Notes under the pieces: generated by a model
What the model was told of the DNA's origin: nothing
What the model saw: only the letters and a program-made list of their open reading frames with translations
Database searches by the model: none
Shown: positions 26,282 through 35,457 of the stretch, piece by piece
Numbering within the stretch: the stretch's first letter is position 1
Layout: the number at the start of each line of letters is the position of its first letter
Assembly: GCF_902498805.1 (NCBI RefSeq)
Contig: NZ_LR701578.1
Span: 124,001 to 188,000, forward strand
Reading direction: 5' to 3'
Length of the DNA: 64,000 nt
Origin: Imperialibacter sp. EC-SDR9
Lineage (GTDB): Bacteria; Bacteroidota; Bacteroidia; Cytophagales; Cyclobacteriaceae
Program-made: the position numbers and the translations under genes

Positions 26282-26848
26282 ATGATGAAAACACAATTTG
26301 CTTCCAGCTTTCTTTTTGCAACATTGTTGCTTTTTGGGTCTTGTAACGACGACCCCGATCCAGTTAAGGAAAATGAAGAAGAGCTTATCACCACCGTCAG
26401 GCTCACATTTACTGAGGGCACCAACTCTTTCGTGGCGGAATGGAAGGACGCCGATGGAGACGGAGCCAACTTGCCAACAGTGGATGACATCTCGCTGGAG
26501 GCTGGGAAAACCTATGCTGTGTCGGTAGAGTTACTCAATGAGTCAACCACACCCGCTGACAACATTTCAGCTGAGGTGAGTGAGGAAGGAACCGAACATC
26601 AGTTCTTTTTTATCACAGGCGATGGCCTTGCGTTAACAACAACATACGATGATCAGGATGCTGACGGTTATCCTATTGGTTTGCAAAATACTTTTGTTGC
26701 CGGAGTGGCTGGTTCAGGGACGCTGACCGTGATTTTGAGACACGAGCCCAATAAAACTGCTGCGGGTGTAAGCGATGGCGACGCTACCAATGCGGCGGGC
26801 GAAACGGACGTTGAAACAGCACCTCCTTTCAATGTCACTATCCAATAA
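26282..26848 (+). CDS. Lipoprotein partner of the TonB-dependent receptor
   Basis: 188 residues with a signal peptide and lipobox (LLLFGSC, Cys about residue 21). The mature part has a beta-rich domain with WKDADGDGANLPTVDD, LEAGKTYAVSVELLNES, EEGTEHQFFF and a C-terminal LRHEPNKTAAGVSDGDATN. I recall this pattern from Bacteroidota proteins labelled 'type 1 periplasmic binding fold superfamily', which usually lie beside TonB receptors; that label is annotation, not a known function. It starts 7 bp after the receptor stop and is certainly co-transcribed. A near copy of the receptor's promoter palindrome lies within its signal-peptide codons (26317-26331). A terminator follows directly. Confidence 0.85.
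   Translation: MMKTQFASSFLFATLLLFGSCNDDPDPVKENEEELITTVRLTFTEGTNSFVAEWKDADGDGANLPTVDDISLEAGKTYAVSVELLNESTTPADNISAEVSEEGTEHQFFFITGDGLALTTTYDDQDADGYPIGLQNTFVAGVAGSGTLTVILRHEPNKTAAGVSDGDATNAAGETDVETAPPFNVTIQ
26317..26331. promoter_or_regulatory. Near copy of the receptor-promoter palindrome, inside a coding region
   Basis: TGCAACATTGTTGCT is a 7-1-7 inverted repeat with one mismatched end base, differing from the palindrome at 23891-23905 at two positions; both are preceded by CTTTT-rich sequence. It lies in codons of the lipoprotein signal peptide, so it may be a second operator or chance. Confidence 0.3.
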
Positions 26849-26867
26849 GGCGGTTCCGGGAATAAAA

Positions 26868-26892
26868 AAAGGGCTGAAAAGCCCTTTATATT
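26868..26892. terminator. Bidirectional intrinsic terminator
   Basis: An 8-bp perfect stem (AAAGGGCT / AGCCCTTT) with a GAAA loop, followed by a T-rich stretch on the plus strand and preceded by an A-run that serves the minus strand. It separates the receptor operon from the convergent small secreted protein gene. Confidence 0.8.
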
Positions 26893-26893
26893 T

Positions 26894-27256
26894 TTAGTCG
26901 GTAGTTCTCGATTCCTGAGAAAACTCTTCTTCCGATTCTGAGTACTTAAACTTGTACACCAGATAGAATATGAAGTTATAAGAAAGCACCGACGACGAAT
27001 CAGCTTTGTTGCTCAAACCTGGCACAATTTCACGACTCTTCTGACTTGAAGCAGTATAGTTAACAGCCTTTGGCTTTTCCTTCACCAAAGCAGCCTCTGC
27101 TGCTTTCTTGTCCTTATCTTCCTGATCGCACTGCTCCTTATTGTCTTTTGACTTGTCTTCGCTCCCATCTTCTACAGATGCTGACGCCAAAGATGGAAGC
27201 ATGCAGATACAGCCCGCAAGTAGTAGTGATCTGAAAATATTCTTGGTATAAATCAT
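26894..27256 (-). CDS. Small exported charged protein of unknown function
   Basis: 120 residues: a signal peptide (about residues 1-26, ending PSLASA), then a stretch dominated by Asp, Glu and Lys (about 28-65), and a tail with SYNFIFYLVYKFKYSE near the C terminus. Similar small proteins with a charged linker and a hydrophobic FIFYLVYKFK end are common in Cytophagales, but I know no function. It stands alone and ends at a shared terminator. Confidence 0.7.
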   Translation of the reverse strand: MIYTKNIFRSLLLAGCICMLPSLASASVEDGSEDKSKDNKEQCDQEDKDKKAAEAALVKEKPKAVNYTASSQKSREIVPGLSNKADSSSVLSYNFIFYLVYKFKYSESEEEFSQESRTTD

Positions 27257-27396
27257 ATGTGCTTTAGACCTGAAAGGGAAACCAAGATACTAAAATTTTG
27301 TTTAAGATTCCTAATGCGTGCATCTAACATTTACCTTTCATCCCTTAATATTAGATTTAACATATTTTTTTTGACTTTCGTATAATTTACTAAACC

Positions 27397-27729
27397 ATGA
27401 TTGACTGGAGTGACTTTAAAAAGGTAGACATAAGAGTTGGAACCATTGTGGAAGTGTTGCCATTTCCAAAGGCACGAAAACCTGCCTATATTCTTAAAAT
27501 CGACCTTGGCGCAGAGATAGGTGTGAAACAATCCAGCGCTCAAATCACAGCGCTCTATACTCCGGAGGATTTGGTTGGGAAGCAAATTGTGTGTGTTACC
27601 AACTTCCCTCCCAAGCAAATAGCAAATTTTATGTCTGAAGTACTTGTTACCGGGTTTGCTAACGAGTCAGGTGATATTGTACTTTGCACTCCCGAACTTA
27701 AAGTGCCCAATGGCGCAATGCTGCATTAA
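27397..27729 (+). CDS. csaA: CsaA-type tRNA-binding protein
   Basis: 110 residues covering a single EMAP/tRNA-binding OB fold. Family features are the [15 protein letters not shown] start, [25 protein letters not shown] and the C-terminal [11 protein letters not shown]. CsaA was described as an export-related chaperone in Bacillus and binds tRNA in vitro; its physiological role is not certain. The stop overlaps the start of the next gene by one base (TAATG), so the two are translationally coupled. Confidence 0.93.
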   Translation: MIDWSDFKKVDIRVGTIVEVLPFPKARKPAYILKIDLGAEIGVKQSSAQITALYTPEDLVGKQIVCVTNFPPKQIANFMSEVLVTGFANESGDIVLCTPELKVPNGAMLH

Positions 27730-28589
27730 TGAGTCAATACGAAATTCGTCCGCTCCAGCACAATGACCTGAGGCAAATGCACAGGTCGTTTTTGGAAGCG
27801 TTCTCTGAATATCCCGTCCCTATGCAGCTTAACTATTCTCTTTTCAAAAAGAGGATGCTTGGCAAGCTGAATATCAGATTTGACCTTTCGTTTGGGGCGT
27901 TTTCAAGCCAGAAGCTGGTCGGCTTTATATTTCACAGCCTTAACGAATACAAAGGCACTACCAGTATCTACAATGGTGGAACAGGAGTGATTCCCGGGCA
28001 CAGAGGCAACCGCCTGACCCGACAATTGTATCAGGCGTTTCAGGAAAAAGCTGCCACGCAGGCAAAAAGATGTGTGCTCGAGGTAATTACTGTCAATGAA
28101 GTCGCTATCAAAGTTTATGAAGAGATCGGTTTCCGAAAAGTGGGCTTTTACAATTGCTACAAGCTTAATAAGATCCTTGAGCCTTCTAATCTAAACCAAG
28201 AGGAGTTTCTGATTGCCTGTGGCTCCCTCAGCAGGAAAGATTTGTACCAGCAACTGGACAGCGTGGAAACTTCGTTTTCTGACACGTTCGATCAGTTGGC
28301 ATACAATGCAGCCTCCGAGACCTTCGTGGAGTGCCGTATTGGCGGCAGGGTGGTTGGTTACATCATTTTTCAGGCTCAATCCGGAAGGATCACACGCATG
28401 GCTGTTGATGCCAGCTTAAGAAGAAAGGGCATTGGCACACGACTAGTTTATGAAGCATATATTCAAAGTGGAAAGAAGAACCTGACTGCGATTAACATCC
28501 CTGAAGCTGCGAAAGACATTGCAGGTTTTTTGCTGAATGTGGGGTTCGAAAACCAGGTAGATCAATGGGAAATGGAGTTGACGCTATGA
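27729..28589 (+). CDS. GNAT acetyltransferase with two GNAT domains
   Basis: 286 residues. An N-terminal GNAT domain (about residues 3-148) has GVIPGHRGNRLTRQLYQ as the acetyl-CoA-binding A motif and a typical YEEIGFRKVGFY end. A C-terminal GNAT domain (about 200-285) has RMAVDASLRRKGIGTRLV and a degenerate last helix (AGFLLNVGFEN). The substrate cannot be deduced. The stop codon overlaps the murF-alr start by 4 bp (ATGA), and csaA overlaps by 1 bp, so these three genes form a tight operon. Confidence 0.88.
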   Translation: MSQYEIRPLQHNDLRQMHRSFLEAFSEYPVPMQLNYSLFKKRMLGKLNIRFDLSFGAFSSQKLVGFIFHSLNEYKGTTSIYNGGTGVIPGHRGNRLTRQLYQAFQEKAATQAKRCVLEVITVNEVAIKVYEEIGFRKVGFYNCYKLNKILEPSNLNQEEFLIACGSLSRKDLYQQLDSVETSFSDTFDQLAYNAASETFVECRIGGRVVGYIIFQAQSGRITRMAVDASLRRKGIGTRLVYEAYIQSGKKNLTAINIPEAAKDIAGFLLNVGFENQVDQWEMELTL

Positions 28590-31042
28590 GGAGAAACATA
28601 CTATTTTCCGACCTGCCAAAGCTTTGTAAAGGCGAAATCAGCGGTACTGATACACCCTCAGCAATCCTATCGCTGTCACTCGACTCACGCAAAGTATTTT
28701 CCGGTGAGGGGGCCGTTTATTTTGCTATTAAAGGGCCAAACCACGATGGTCACTCTTTTCTCCGGGAGGCATATCAAAAAGGCTGGAGACTGTTTGTGGT
28801 GGAGTCTCTGCCAGAGGACACCGAGCGTTTTGAAAACGCCTCTTTCTTTCTCACAAGCGACTCCCTGCAAACATTGCAGGAGCTGGTAGCTGCCCACAGA
28901 AGGCAGTTCAGCCTGCCTGTAGTAGCTATCACCGGAAGCAACGGAAAAACCATTGTGAAAGAATACCTGTATCAGCTACTGGCCAGCGGTGTTTCCGTTG
29001 TCAAAAGCCCAAAAAGCTGGAATTCGCAAGTTGGAGTGCCGTTGTCGGTATGGCCGCTGGCCGAGCACCACGAAGCCGGAATTTTCGAGGCAGGTATCTC
29101 ACAACCAGGTGAAATGGCTCGCCTTAAAAATATTATCCAGCCCACCATTGGCATCATCAGCAACATTGGACCGGCTCACGACGCACTTTTCACATCCCGG
29201 GAGCAAAAGCTTGCTGAAAAAATGAAGCTGTTTGAGGGATGCGAAAAGTTAGTCTATTGCACAGACCATTTCGCTATAGACAGGTTCCTGTCGGGCAATG
29301 TATTGCCGGGAGTAGCCCGAATAGGCTGGGGGCAGGGAAAGGGTGCAAAGTATACCGTCAGTGTAGTTGGAAGCAAATTGAAGCTAGCGTGGGAAATGGG
29401 CATAGTGGAGATTGACCTGCCTTTTACAGATGACAAATCGGTTGAAAACCTTTGTCATGCCGTGATAGCTGCACTCGAAATGGGAATTAACCCGAGCTCC
29501 CTTGCCCGGCAGGTATCAGTGCTGTCCGCCATCCCTATGCGGCTGTCGCTGAAAGAAGGAGTTTTTGGCAGTCGGCTGGTCGATGACTCTTACAACAACG
29601 ATTTTCAGGGACTGGAAGCAGCTCTTGACCTGGCTATTACCCATAGCCACGGCAAGCCGATTGTTGTTATTCTTTCCGATATACTCCAGGCAGGTGAAAA
29701 CGAAAAGGAGATGTACCAACATGTGAACGATGTGCTCAAGAGCAAGGGCGTATCAAAATTAGTTGCAATAGGCCCGACTATCTCCGCCAATAGGGATGCT
29801 TTCAGGATGGCCTGTGAGACTTATGTATCCACAGAAGTGTTCCTGGAGCAGATAAAAGAAAAACAATTCGCTGGGCAAACAGTACTGATTAAAGGAGCAC
29901 GCAGTTTCCGGTTTGAAGAGATTGTGAAGAAGCTACAAGCGAAAGTGCACAGAACTGTGCTGGAGGTAAATCTGGAAGCGCTGCAGCACAATTTTCAGTT
30001 TTACAAAAGTATTCTTGAGCCAGGAGTTAAAACCATGGTGATGCTGAAAGCATTCGCCTACGGAAGCGGAAGCGGTGAAATCGGACGAACGCTTCAATAC
30101 CTGAAGGCCGACTATGTGGCTGTCGCTTACCCCGACGAAGGTGTTTTACTACGTGAACAGGGCGTTCATCTTCCGGTGATGGTCATGAATGCGCCGGAAG
30201 AAAGCTTTGATAAACTGCCTGCATATGCTCTGGAGCCCGAAATTTTTGCGCTCTCCCAGCTGCAAAACTACGGAGAGTGGTCAGAGGGCGAAAGGGGGAT
30301 TCCCCCCATTCATATCAAGGTGGATACAGGCATGCACAGGCTTGGCTTCGTTGCCAGTGAAATAGAGGCTGTTGTGAAGCTGCTCGATCGATATCCAAAC
30401 ATCAAAGTAGCCTCTGTTTTTTCTCACCTTGCTGGCTCCGAAAACAACGCCTTTGACGAATTCACTCATGCTCAGGCCAGGATTTTTCTTGATTGCTACG
30501 AACAGTTGTCCCTGCACCTTGGCTACAAACCCATCCGCCATCTGGTGAACACAGCAGGTATCAGCCGATTCAAATCATATCAGTTTGATATGGTAAGAGT
30601 AGGCATTGGCCTGCATGGCATCGAGTCCACGGAAGAAGAGCAAGGCAAGCTCACCGTGGTGGCAACTCTTAAGACTGTGGTGTCTCAGGTACGGCGGCTA
30701 ACAGCCGGACAAACTGTTGGCTACAGCAGGGCTGGCAAAACCGATAAAGACACCGATGTTGCTACCATTGCTATTGGCTACGCTGACGGTTATTCCAGGG
30801 CATTGGGAAATGGCAGGGGGAAGGTGCTGATTAACGGACAACTGCTGCCCACCATTGGCAGCGTTTGCATGGACATGACGATGGTGGACGTAACGGGTGT
30901 TGACGTGCGGGAGGGCGACGAGGTAGTAGTGTTTGGTGAGCAGCCATCTGCAAACCAGGTTGCGGAATGGGCAGACACGATTCCCTATGAAATCCTTACT
31001 TCCGTGTCTGAGCGGGTAAAGAGAGAATATCTGAGCTTTTAA
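28586..31042 (+). CDS. Bifunctional UDP-MurNAc-tripeptide:D-Ala-D-Ala ligase / alanine racemase
   Basis: 818 residues from the ATG at 28586, which gives the usual ATGA overlap with the GNAT gene; an ATG at 28565 is possible. The N-terminal half (about residues 1-445) is MurF: ATP-binding GSNGKTIVKEYLYQLL, SWNSQVGVPLSVWP, EAGISQPGEMARL and VDDSYNNDF. The C-terminal half (about 455-818) is alanine racemase: the PLP lysine in MLKAFAYGSGSGE, IKVDTGMHRLGF, the catalytic Tyr in AIGYADGYSRAL, and GSVCMDMTMVDV. One protein therefore makes D-Ala from L-Ala and adds D-Ala-D-Ala to the peptidoglycan precursor. The fusion is characteristic of Bacteroidota and is full length. Confidence 0.96.
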   Translation: MRRNILFSDLPKLCKGEISGTDTPSAILSLSLDSRKVFSGEGAVYFAIKGPNHDGHSFLREAYQKGWRLFVVESLPEDTERFENASFFLTSDSLQTLQELVAAHRRQFSLPVVAITGSNGKTIVKEYLYQLLASGVSVVKSPKSWNSQVGVPLSVWPLAEHHEAGIFEAGISQPGEMARLKNIIQPTIGIISNIGPAHDALFTSREQKLAEKMKLFEGCEKLVYCTDHFAIDRFLSGNVLPGVARIGWGQGKGAKYTVSVVGSKLKLAWEMGIVEIDLPFTDDKSVENLCHAVIAALEMGINPSSLARQVSVLSAIPMRLSLKEGVFGSRLVDDSYNNDFQGLEAALDLAITHSHGKPIVVILSDILQAGENEKEMYQHVNDVLKSKGVSKLVAIGPTISANRDAFRMACETYVSTEVFLEQIKEKQFAGQTVLIKGARSFRFEEIVKKLQAKVHRTVLEVNLEALQHNFQFYKSILEPGVKTMVMLKAFAYGSGSGEIGRTLQYLKADYVAVAYPDEGVLLREQGVHLPVMVMNAPEESFDKLPAYALEPEIFALSQLQNYGEWSEGERGIPPIHIKVDTGMHRLGFVASEIEAVVKLLDRYPNIKVASVFSHLAGSENNAFDEFTHAQARIFLDCYEQLSLHLGYKPIRHLVNTAGISRFKSYQFDMVRVGIGLHGIESTEEEQGKLTVVATLKTVVSQVRRLTAGQTVGYSRAGKTDKDTDVATIAIGYADGYSRALGNGRGKVLINGQLLPTIGSVCMDMTMVDVTGVDVREGDEVVVFGEQPSANQVAEWADTIPYEILTSVSERVKREYLSF

Positions 31043-31045
31043 GGC

Positions 31046-31210
31046 CTAGCCACACCCCAGGTTCTTCTTAAAATCCCTTTCCGGAATGCCGCCAAACTTA
31101 TTCCCTTCCTCCGCTTCCTGATTTTTATCAGGCCTGACAGAAATCAGCTCTTTTGGGCTGTCATTTTCCTTATTTCGGCCTTCGGATTTCGCTTTTCTTC
31201 GTTTTTTCAT
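31046..31210 (-). CDS. Small basic protein of unknown function
   Basis: 54 residues from the ATG at 31210; an upstream ATG at 31231 would add seven residues. The start is highly basic (MKKRRKAK), the middle charged, and the end reads FGGIPERDFKKNLGCG. I believe short proteins with this GGIP-x-RD-x-KKN-x-GCG tail recur in Cytophagales, which is the reason to call it. It is convergent with murF-alr, 3 bp from its stop. No function is known to me. Confidence 0.55.
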   Translation of the reverse strand: MKKRRKAKSEGRNKENDSPKELISVRPDKNQEAEEGNKFGGIPERDFKKNLGCG

Positions 31211-31240
31211 GACAATTTGAATGAATGACAAGAATCAGGT

Positions 31241-31282
31241 TTGAAAACCGAAACAAATTTAGCAATTTTGAACTAATCTAAA
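31241..31282 (+). promoter_or_regulatory. Promoter and imperfect operator upstream of feoAB
   Basis: TTG (31241-31243), 19 bp and CAATTTTG (31263-31270), one base off TAnnTTTG, form a plausible promoter. An imperfect palindrome TTTGAA-ctaa-TCTAAA (31267-31282) overlaps the -7 box and start site, as an iron-responsive repressor site would. The regulator is unknown; DtxR/MntR or Fur type are possible. Confidence 0.4.
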
Positions 31283-31294
31283 TAAGAATAGAGG

Positions 31295-31513
31295 ATGAGA
31301 ACAGTAGCTGATATGCGTCCGGGAGAAAGGGGAACTGTTACAGGATTTTCTGATCAGGAGCTTTCCATAAAGTTATTAGAGATGGGTGTTTTGCCTGGTA
31401 CGGAAGTTATTATGAAGATTATTGCCCCCTTTGGTGATCCGGTTTGCATAGAAGTATCTGGCTATAACCTATCCATGAGAAAGAACGAGGCATCGACGAT
31501 TTCACTCCTCTAA
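31295..31513 (+). CDS. feoA: Ferrous iron transport protein FeoA
   Basis: 72 residues forming one SH3-like FeoA domain: MRPGERGTVTGF, IKLLEMGVLPGTEV and PVCIEVSGYNLSMRKNEA are family hallmarks. FeoA is a cytoplasmic accessory protein that works with FeoB. Its stop is 3 bp from the feoB start. Confidence 0.95.
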   Translation: MRTVADMRPGERGTVTGFSDQELSIKLLEMGVLPGTEVIMKIIAPFGDPVCIEVSGYNLSMRKNEASTISLL

Positions 31514-31516
31514 AGA

Positions 31517-33634
31517 ATGCCCGATTCACATAAAGTTAAAGTTGCGCTCGTAGGAAATCCCAATGCGGGTAAATCTTCTCTGTTCAACTACCTCACCGGC
31601 CTCAATCAAAAAATTGGCAATTTCCCGGGAGTTACTGTAGATAAAAGGACTGGTCAGGCGCAATTGCCCAATGGCCAGGTAATTGATTTGCTTGATTTGC
31701 CTGGCACCTATAGTATCTATCCTCGTTCGATGGATGAGCAGGTGGTGGTCGATACGCTCCTTAATGAAAATGCGGCCGACTACCCTGATGTCGTCATAGT
31801 CATTGTCGATGCCTCCAACCTGAAAAGAAACCTTTTACTTTTTACTGAAGTTCACGACCTCGGCATTCCGGTTATTCTCGCCCTCAACATGATGGACGTG
31901 GCCAGCCAGAAAGGGCTGGACATTAACGCCACCGCTCTAAGCAGGGTGCTCGAAGTTCCGGTGGTTTCAATCAACGCCAGAACGGGCGCCGGGCTCGACA
32001 GACTGAAAAATGCGCTAACCATTCCTCTAGGCCCGGTTACCCCGCCGCTTTACGACGTGCTGGCATTAGCACCCGAAGCAATAGAGGAAACAAAAAAACA
32101 GCTGGAGCTGGATCACAACTACAAGGCATATCAATACCTGATCAACTCCCCCACTTTGCCCAGCCTCAACGGTGACGGCGAATCGATTGCCAAGCACATT
32201 ATTCAGAAGCACGACCTTGAGGTGAGAGTTATTCAGGCTCATGAAACGCTTGAGCGCTACTCAATGATTGATGGCATTCTTGCCAAGGTGCTTAGCAGAA
32301 AGCCTACCCAGGAACAACGCCAGTTTTCAAACAAGCTCGACAGAGTTTTGACACACAAGTTGTGGGGCTACCTTATCTTCTTTCTGGTACTGTTTCTCAT
32401 GTTTCAGTCGATTTTCGCCTGGGCTGAACCGATGATGGATTTTATTGACTTGACCTTTTCTGCGCTGTCAGATTTTGTAGGGTCTGTTCTGCCTGACGGC
32501 ATTCTCAATCGACTAATCACCGAAGGCATCTTGCCGGGCATCGGTGGCATTGTTGTCTTCATTCCCCAAATTGCTTTCCTGTTTGCCTTCATCGCTATCC
32601 TCGAAGAATCAGGCTATATGGCAAGAGCTGTTTTTCTCATGGATAAGATTATGAGAAAGTTTGGTCTGAATGGAAAAAGTGTGGTTCCCTTGATTTCCGG
32701 AGTTGCCTGTGCTATTCCAGCAGTAATGGCTACCCGAAACATCGACAACTGGAAAGACAGGATAGTAACCATCATGGTAACGCCCCTGATGAGCTGCTCC
32801 GCAAGGCTGCCGGTGTACACCATATTGATTGCCCTTGTGGTGCCTTCTACCTCAGTTCTCGGGTTCTTCAGTCTGCAGGGAGTGGCCCTGATGGGGATGT
32901 ACCTGCTTGGCTTTATCGCCGCTTTGCTTTCCGCATATGTGATGAAGCTCATTATGAAAATGAAAGAACGCAGCTTCTTTCTTATGGAGCTTCCGATTTA
33001 CAGAATGCCGAGATGGAAAAATGTGGGTATCACCATCGTTGAAAAAGTAAAGACCTTTGTCTTCGAGGCGGGGAAGGTGATTTTGGCAATTTCCATCGTA
33101 CTTTGGGTACTTGCATCCTATGGGCCAGGCGACGCTCTCACCAACGCCGAAGAAACCGTAAAAAAAGAGAGCACTCATCTGAATCTTTCGGAAGAGGAGA
33201 TGAATGACAGAGTTGCCTCCTATAAGCTTGAGCACAGCTATGCTGGGTACCTGGGCAAGGTCACCGAGCCGGTCATCGCCCCGCTGGGCTACGACTGGAA
33301 AATTGGCATTGCCCTTATTACCTCGTTTGCAGCCAGAGAAGTCTTCGTAGGAACAATTGCCACCATATATAGCGTAGGCTCGGCAGGAGAAGACAATACA
33401 ACCATTCGGCAAAGACTGGAAAAAGAAAAAAATCCAAAGACCGGCGGGCCCATGTTTACCCCGGCTGTTGCCTTCTCGCTACTAGTGTTTTATGCATTCG
33501 CCATGCAATGCATGAGCACCATTGCTATCGTGTACAGGGAAACCAAAGGCTGGAAATGGCCTGCCATTCAATTAATTTATATGTCTGCGTTGGCCTATTT
33601 GTCCGCTTTGGCCGTATACAATTTGTTGTCGTAG
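31517..33634 (+). CDS. feoB: Ferrous iron transporter FeoB
   Basis: 705 residues. The N-terminal G domain (about residues 5-165) has G1 ALVGNPNAGKSSLFN, the switch TVDKRTG, G3 DLPGTYSIYP and G4 LNMMD. A linker region is followed by about eight to ten membrane helices, with the two gating motifs (GVACAIPAVMATR and TSFAAREVFVGT). It transports Fe2+ into the cytoplasm in a GTPase-linked way. It forms an operon with feoA; the MutS-like gene starts 15 bp after its stop. Confidence 0.97.
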   Translation: MPDSHKVKVALVGNPNAGKSSLFNYLTGLNQKIGNFPGVTVDKRTGQAQLPNGQVIDLLDLPGTYSIYPRSMDEQVVVDTLLNENAADYPDVVIVIVDASNLKRNLLLFTEVHDLGIPVILALNMMDVASQKGLDINATALSRVLEVPVVSINARTGAGLDRLKNALTIPLGPVTPPLYDVLALAPEAIEETKKQLELDHNYKAYQYLINSPTLPSLNGDGESIAKHIIQKHDLEVRVIQAHETLERYSMIDGILAKVLSRKPTQEQRQFSNKLDRVLTHKLWGYLIFFLVLFLMFQSIFAWAEPMMDFIDLTFSALSDFVGSVLPDGILNRLITEGILPGIGGIVVFIPQIAFLFAFIAILEESGYMARAVFLMDKIMRKFGLNGKSVVPLISGVACAIPAVMATRNIDNWKDRIVTIMVTPLMSCSARLPVYTILIALVVPSTSVLGFFSLQGVALMGMYLLGFIAALLSAYVMKLIMKMKERSFFLMELPIYRMPRWKNVGITIVEKVKTFVFEAGKVILAISIVLWVLASYGPGDALTNAEETVKKESTHLNLSEEEMNDRVASYKLEHSYAGYLGKVTEPVIAPLGYDWKIGIALITSFAAREVFVGTIATIYSVGSAGEDNTTIRQRLEKEKNPKTGGPMFTPAVAFSLLVFYAFAMQCMSTIAIVYRETKGWKWPAIQLIYMSALAYLSALAVYNLLS

Positions 33635-33649
33635 GAACAAATCGCAGAA

Positions 33650-35440
33650 ATGGACGAAAAAGAAGCATTTTTTAAAGCTCGTATTACCACATTTGAGCGC
33701 CAAACATCAGAAGTTGCTAACAAGCTCAGAGAGTGGTCTGCCTATAGAATTGGGGTTTTTATAGTATCAACAATTGCCGTGGTTTATTTCGCCAATGCGA
33801 GAATGGCATGGCCAATTTTTTTAACGCTGGCTGGCTTTTTTGTGATTTTTGGCTCCCTGGTAAATTTATATAATAAAACGAAAAAGAAGCTTTCGTTTCT
33901 TAAGTCGATGCTGGCAGTCAATCAAGATGAAGTCAGAAGGCAACAGCTCGACATCAAGCACCTTTCGGATGGCAAGGAATTCCTCAGCGAACATCACCCA
34001 TACGTAGCCGATCTGGACATTTTCGGGCGGCATTCCATTTTTCAGCTCGTCAACCGGGGATCTACTCCATCAGGAACGGCCACCCTTGCCTCATGGCTAA
34101 GCTTCCCCGCAAAGGCCGATGTTGTAAGCTCAAGACAGCAGGCTGTTCGTGAACTTGAAAGCCAAATCGAATGGAAGCAGGCATTTGAGGCCTTTGGGAG
34201 GATGAATCTCCCGGATAAGTCAAAGCCCATCGTCCCACTGGAAAAGCTTTTATCAAAGCCGGCTCCCATTTCTAAAAACTTCAAAATCTGGGCGATCGTT
34301 TCTATGGGAATTTCTCTCGTCATTTACGGGCTGACCATTTCGTCGGTATTGATTTGGCAGTGGGTATTTCTAGCGGCCATTTTCAACAGCTTCTTTCTTG
34401 TTGCATTGATGAAAGCAATGAACGAGGAATACCAAAAAATGCAGGGTCTGGCAAAACAGCTTTCTATCTATGTCGACTTATTTAACAGCATTGAAACCGG
34501 CAAGTTTGAGAACGCTTTACTTTGTGAACATCAATCCGTTTTGACGAGCTCAGGCCAGTCTGCATCAGTAGCCTTCAAAAAACTGCACGACGTGGTAAAT
34601 CGGTTCGACAGCCGGATCAACATGCTCTATCAAATTCTCAACTCATTTCTTCTGCTTGACTTTTGGCTTATCACACTGGCGCAGAAATGGTTTGACGAAA
34701 ACATTGATCACGTCGGCGGATGGATGGAAGCTCTGGGTGAAATGGAAGCTATTAGTAGCCTGGCAGGGTTTGCCTTTGCCAACCCGGCTTATGTCTACCC
34801 CGAAACATCTAGTTGGGATTTTGACCTGAAAGCCAGTCAGCTGGGCCACCCATTGATTCCAGCGAAGAAGCGAGTTGTAAATGATTTTGTGCTTGATGGC
34901 AAGGGATTGATATTGATTACAGGATCCAATATGTCGGGAAAGAGCACCTTCCTGCGAACAGTGGGAGTGAACTCGGTGCTGGCGTTGGCCGGGGCCCCGG
35001 TTTGCGCCAGCGGCATGACCATCTCATACATAGAGTTGTTTACCAGCATGCGCACCCACGATGACCTATCGGAAAGCGTATCGTCTTTCTATGCAGAGCT
35101 AAAGAGACTCAGACAACTTCTAGATTTACTGGAAGCCGGTGCTCCTGTTCTTTACATGCTGGACGAAGTGTTGAAAGGCACCAATTCAGAGGACAGGCAT
35201 ATTGGCACGAAGGCACTCGTAAGGCAGCTGCTCAGGGAAAAGGCGGCAGGCTTTATTTCTACTCATGACCTCACTTTAAGCGAGCTTGGTAATACCGACC
35301 CTCTTGTCAGCAACTTCAGCTTTAACAGCCTGGTGAAGGGCGATGAGTTGCTATTCGACTACAAGTTGACTGAGGGGCCATGCAAAAGCTTCAACGCCTC
35401 TCAATTGATGAAGAATATAGGAATAGAAATAATTCCCTAA
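33650..35440 (+). CDS. MutS-family ATPase with N-terminal membrane segments
   Basis: The 596-residue protein has a MutS-type C-terminal ATPase (about residues 385-590): Walker A ITGSNMSGKSTFLRT, Walker B APVLYMLDEVLKGTNS, and FISTHDLTLSEL. It lacks the N-terminal mismatch-recognition domain of MutS. Instead hydrophobic segments occur near residues 35-70 and 215-250, so it is probably membrane-bound. Such MutS-related proteins are frequent in Bacteroidota; a role in mismatch repair is unlikely and no function is established. It probably shares a transcript with feoAB upstream and purK downstream. Confidence 0.85.
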   Translation: MDEKEAFFKARITTFERQTSEVANKLREWSAYRIGVFIVSTIAVVYFANARMAWPIFLTLAGFFVIFGSLVNLYNKTKKKLSFLKSMLAVNQDEVRRQQLDIKHLSDGKEFLSEHHPYVADLDIFGRHSIFQLVNRGSTPSGTATLASWLSFPAKADVVSSRQQAVRELESQIEWKQAFEAFGRMNLPDKSKPIVPLEKLLSKPAPISKNFKIWAIVSMGISLVIYGLTISSVLIWQWVFLAAIFNSFFLVALMKAMNEEYQKMQGLAKQLSIYVDLFNSIETGKFENALLCEHQSVLTSSGQSASVAFKKLHDVVNRFDSRINMLYQILNSFLLLDFWLITLAQKWFDENIDHVGGWMEALGEMEAISSLAGFAFANPAYVYPETSSWDFDLKASQLGHPLIPAKKRVVNDFVLDGKGLILITGSNMSGKSTFLRTVGVNSVLALAGAPVCASGMTISYIELFTSMRTHDDLSESVSSFYAELKRLRQLLDLLEAGAPVLYMLDEVLKGTNSEDRHIGTKALVRQLLREKAAGFISTHDLTLSELGNTDPLVSNFSFNSLVKGDELLFDYKLTEGPCKSFNASQLMKNIGIEIIP

Positions 35441-35457
35441 TTTCGCTGCATCAAACC

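Noticed and set aside
27371-27396. TTGACT and TATAAT close together before csaA, like an E. coli sigma-70 promoter.
   Set aside because: The two are only 4 bp apart and Bacteroidota use a different consensus.
32852-33412. Long antisense open frame (186 codons) opposite feoB.
   Set aside because: The plus strand carries a full, intact FeoB; the antisense frame has no recognisable domain and is a by-product of codon bias.
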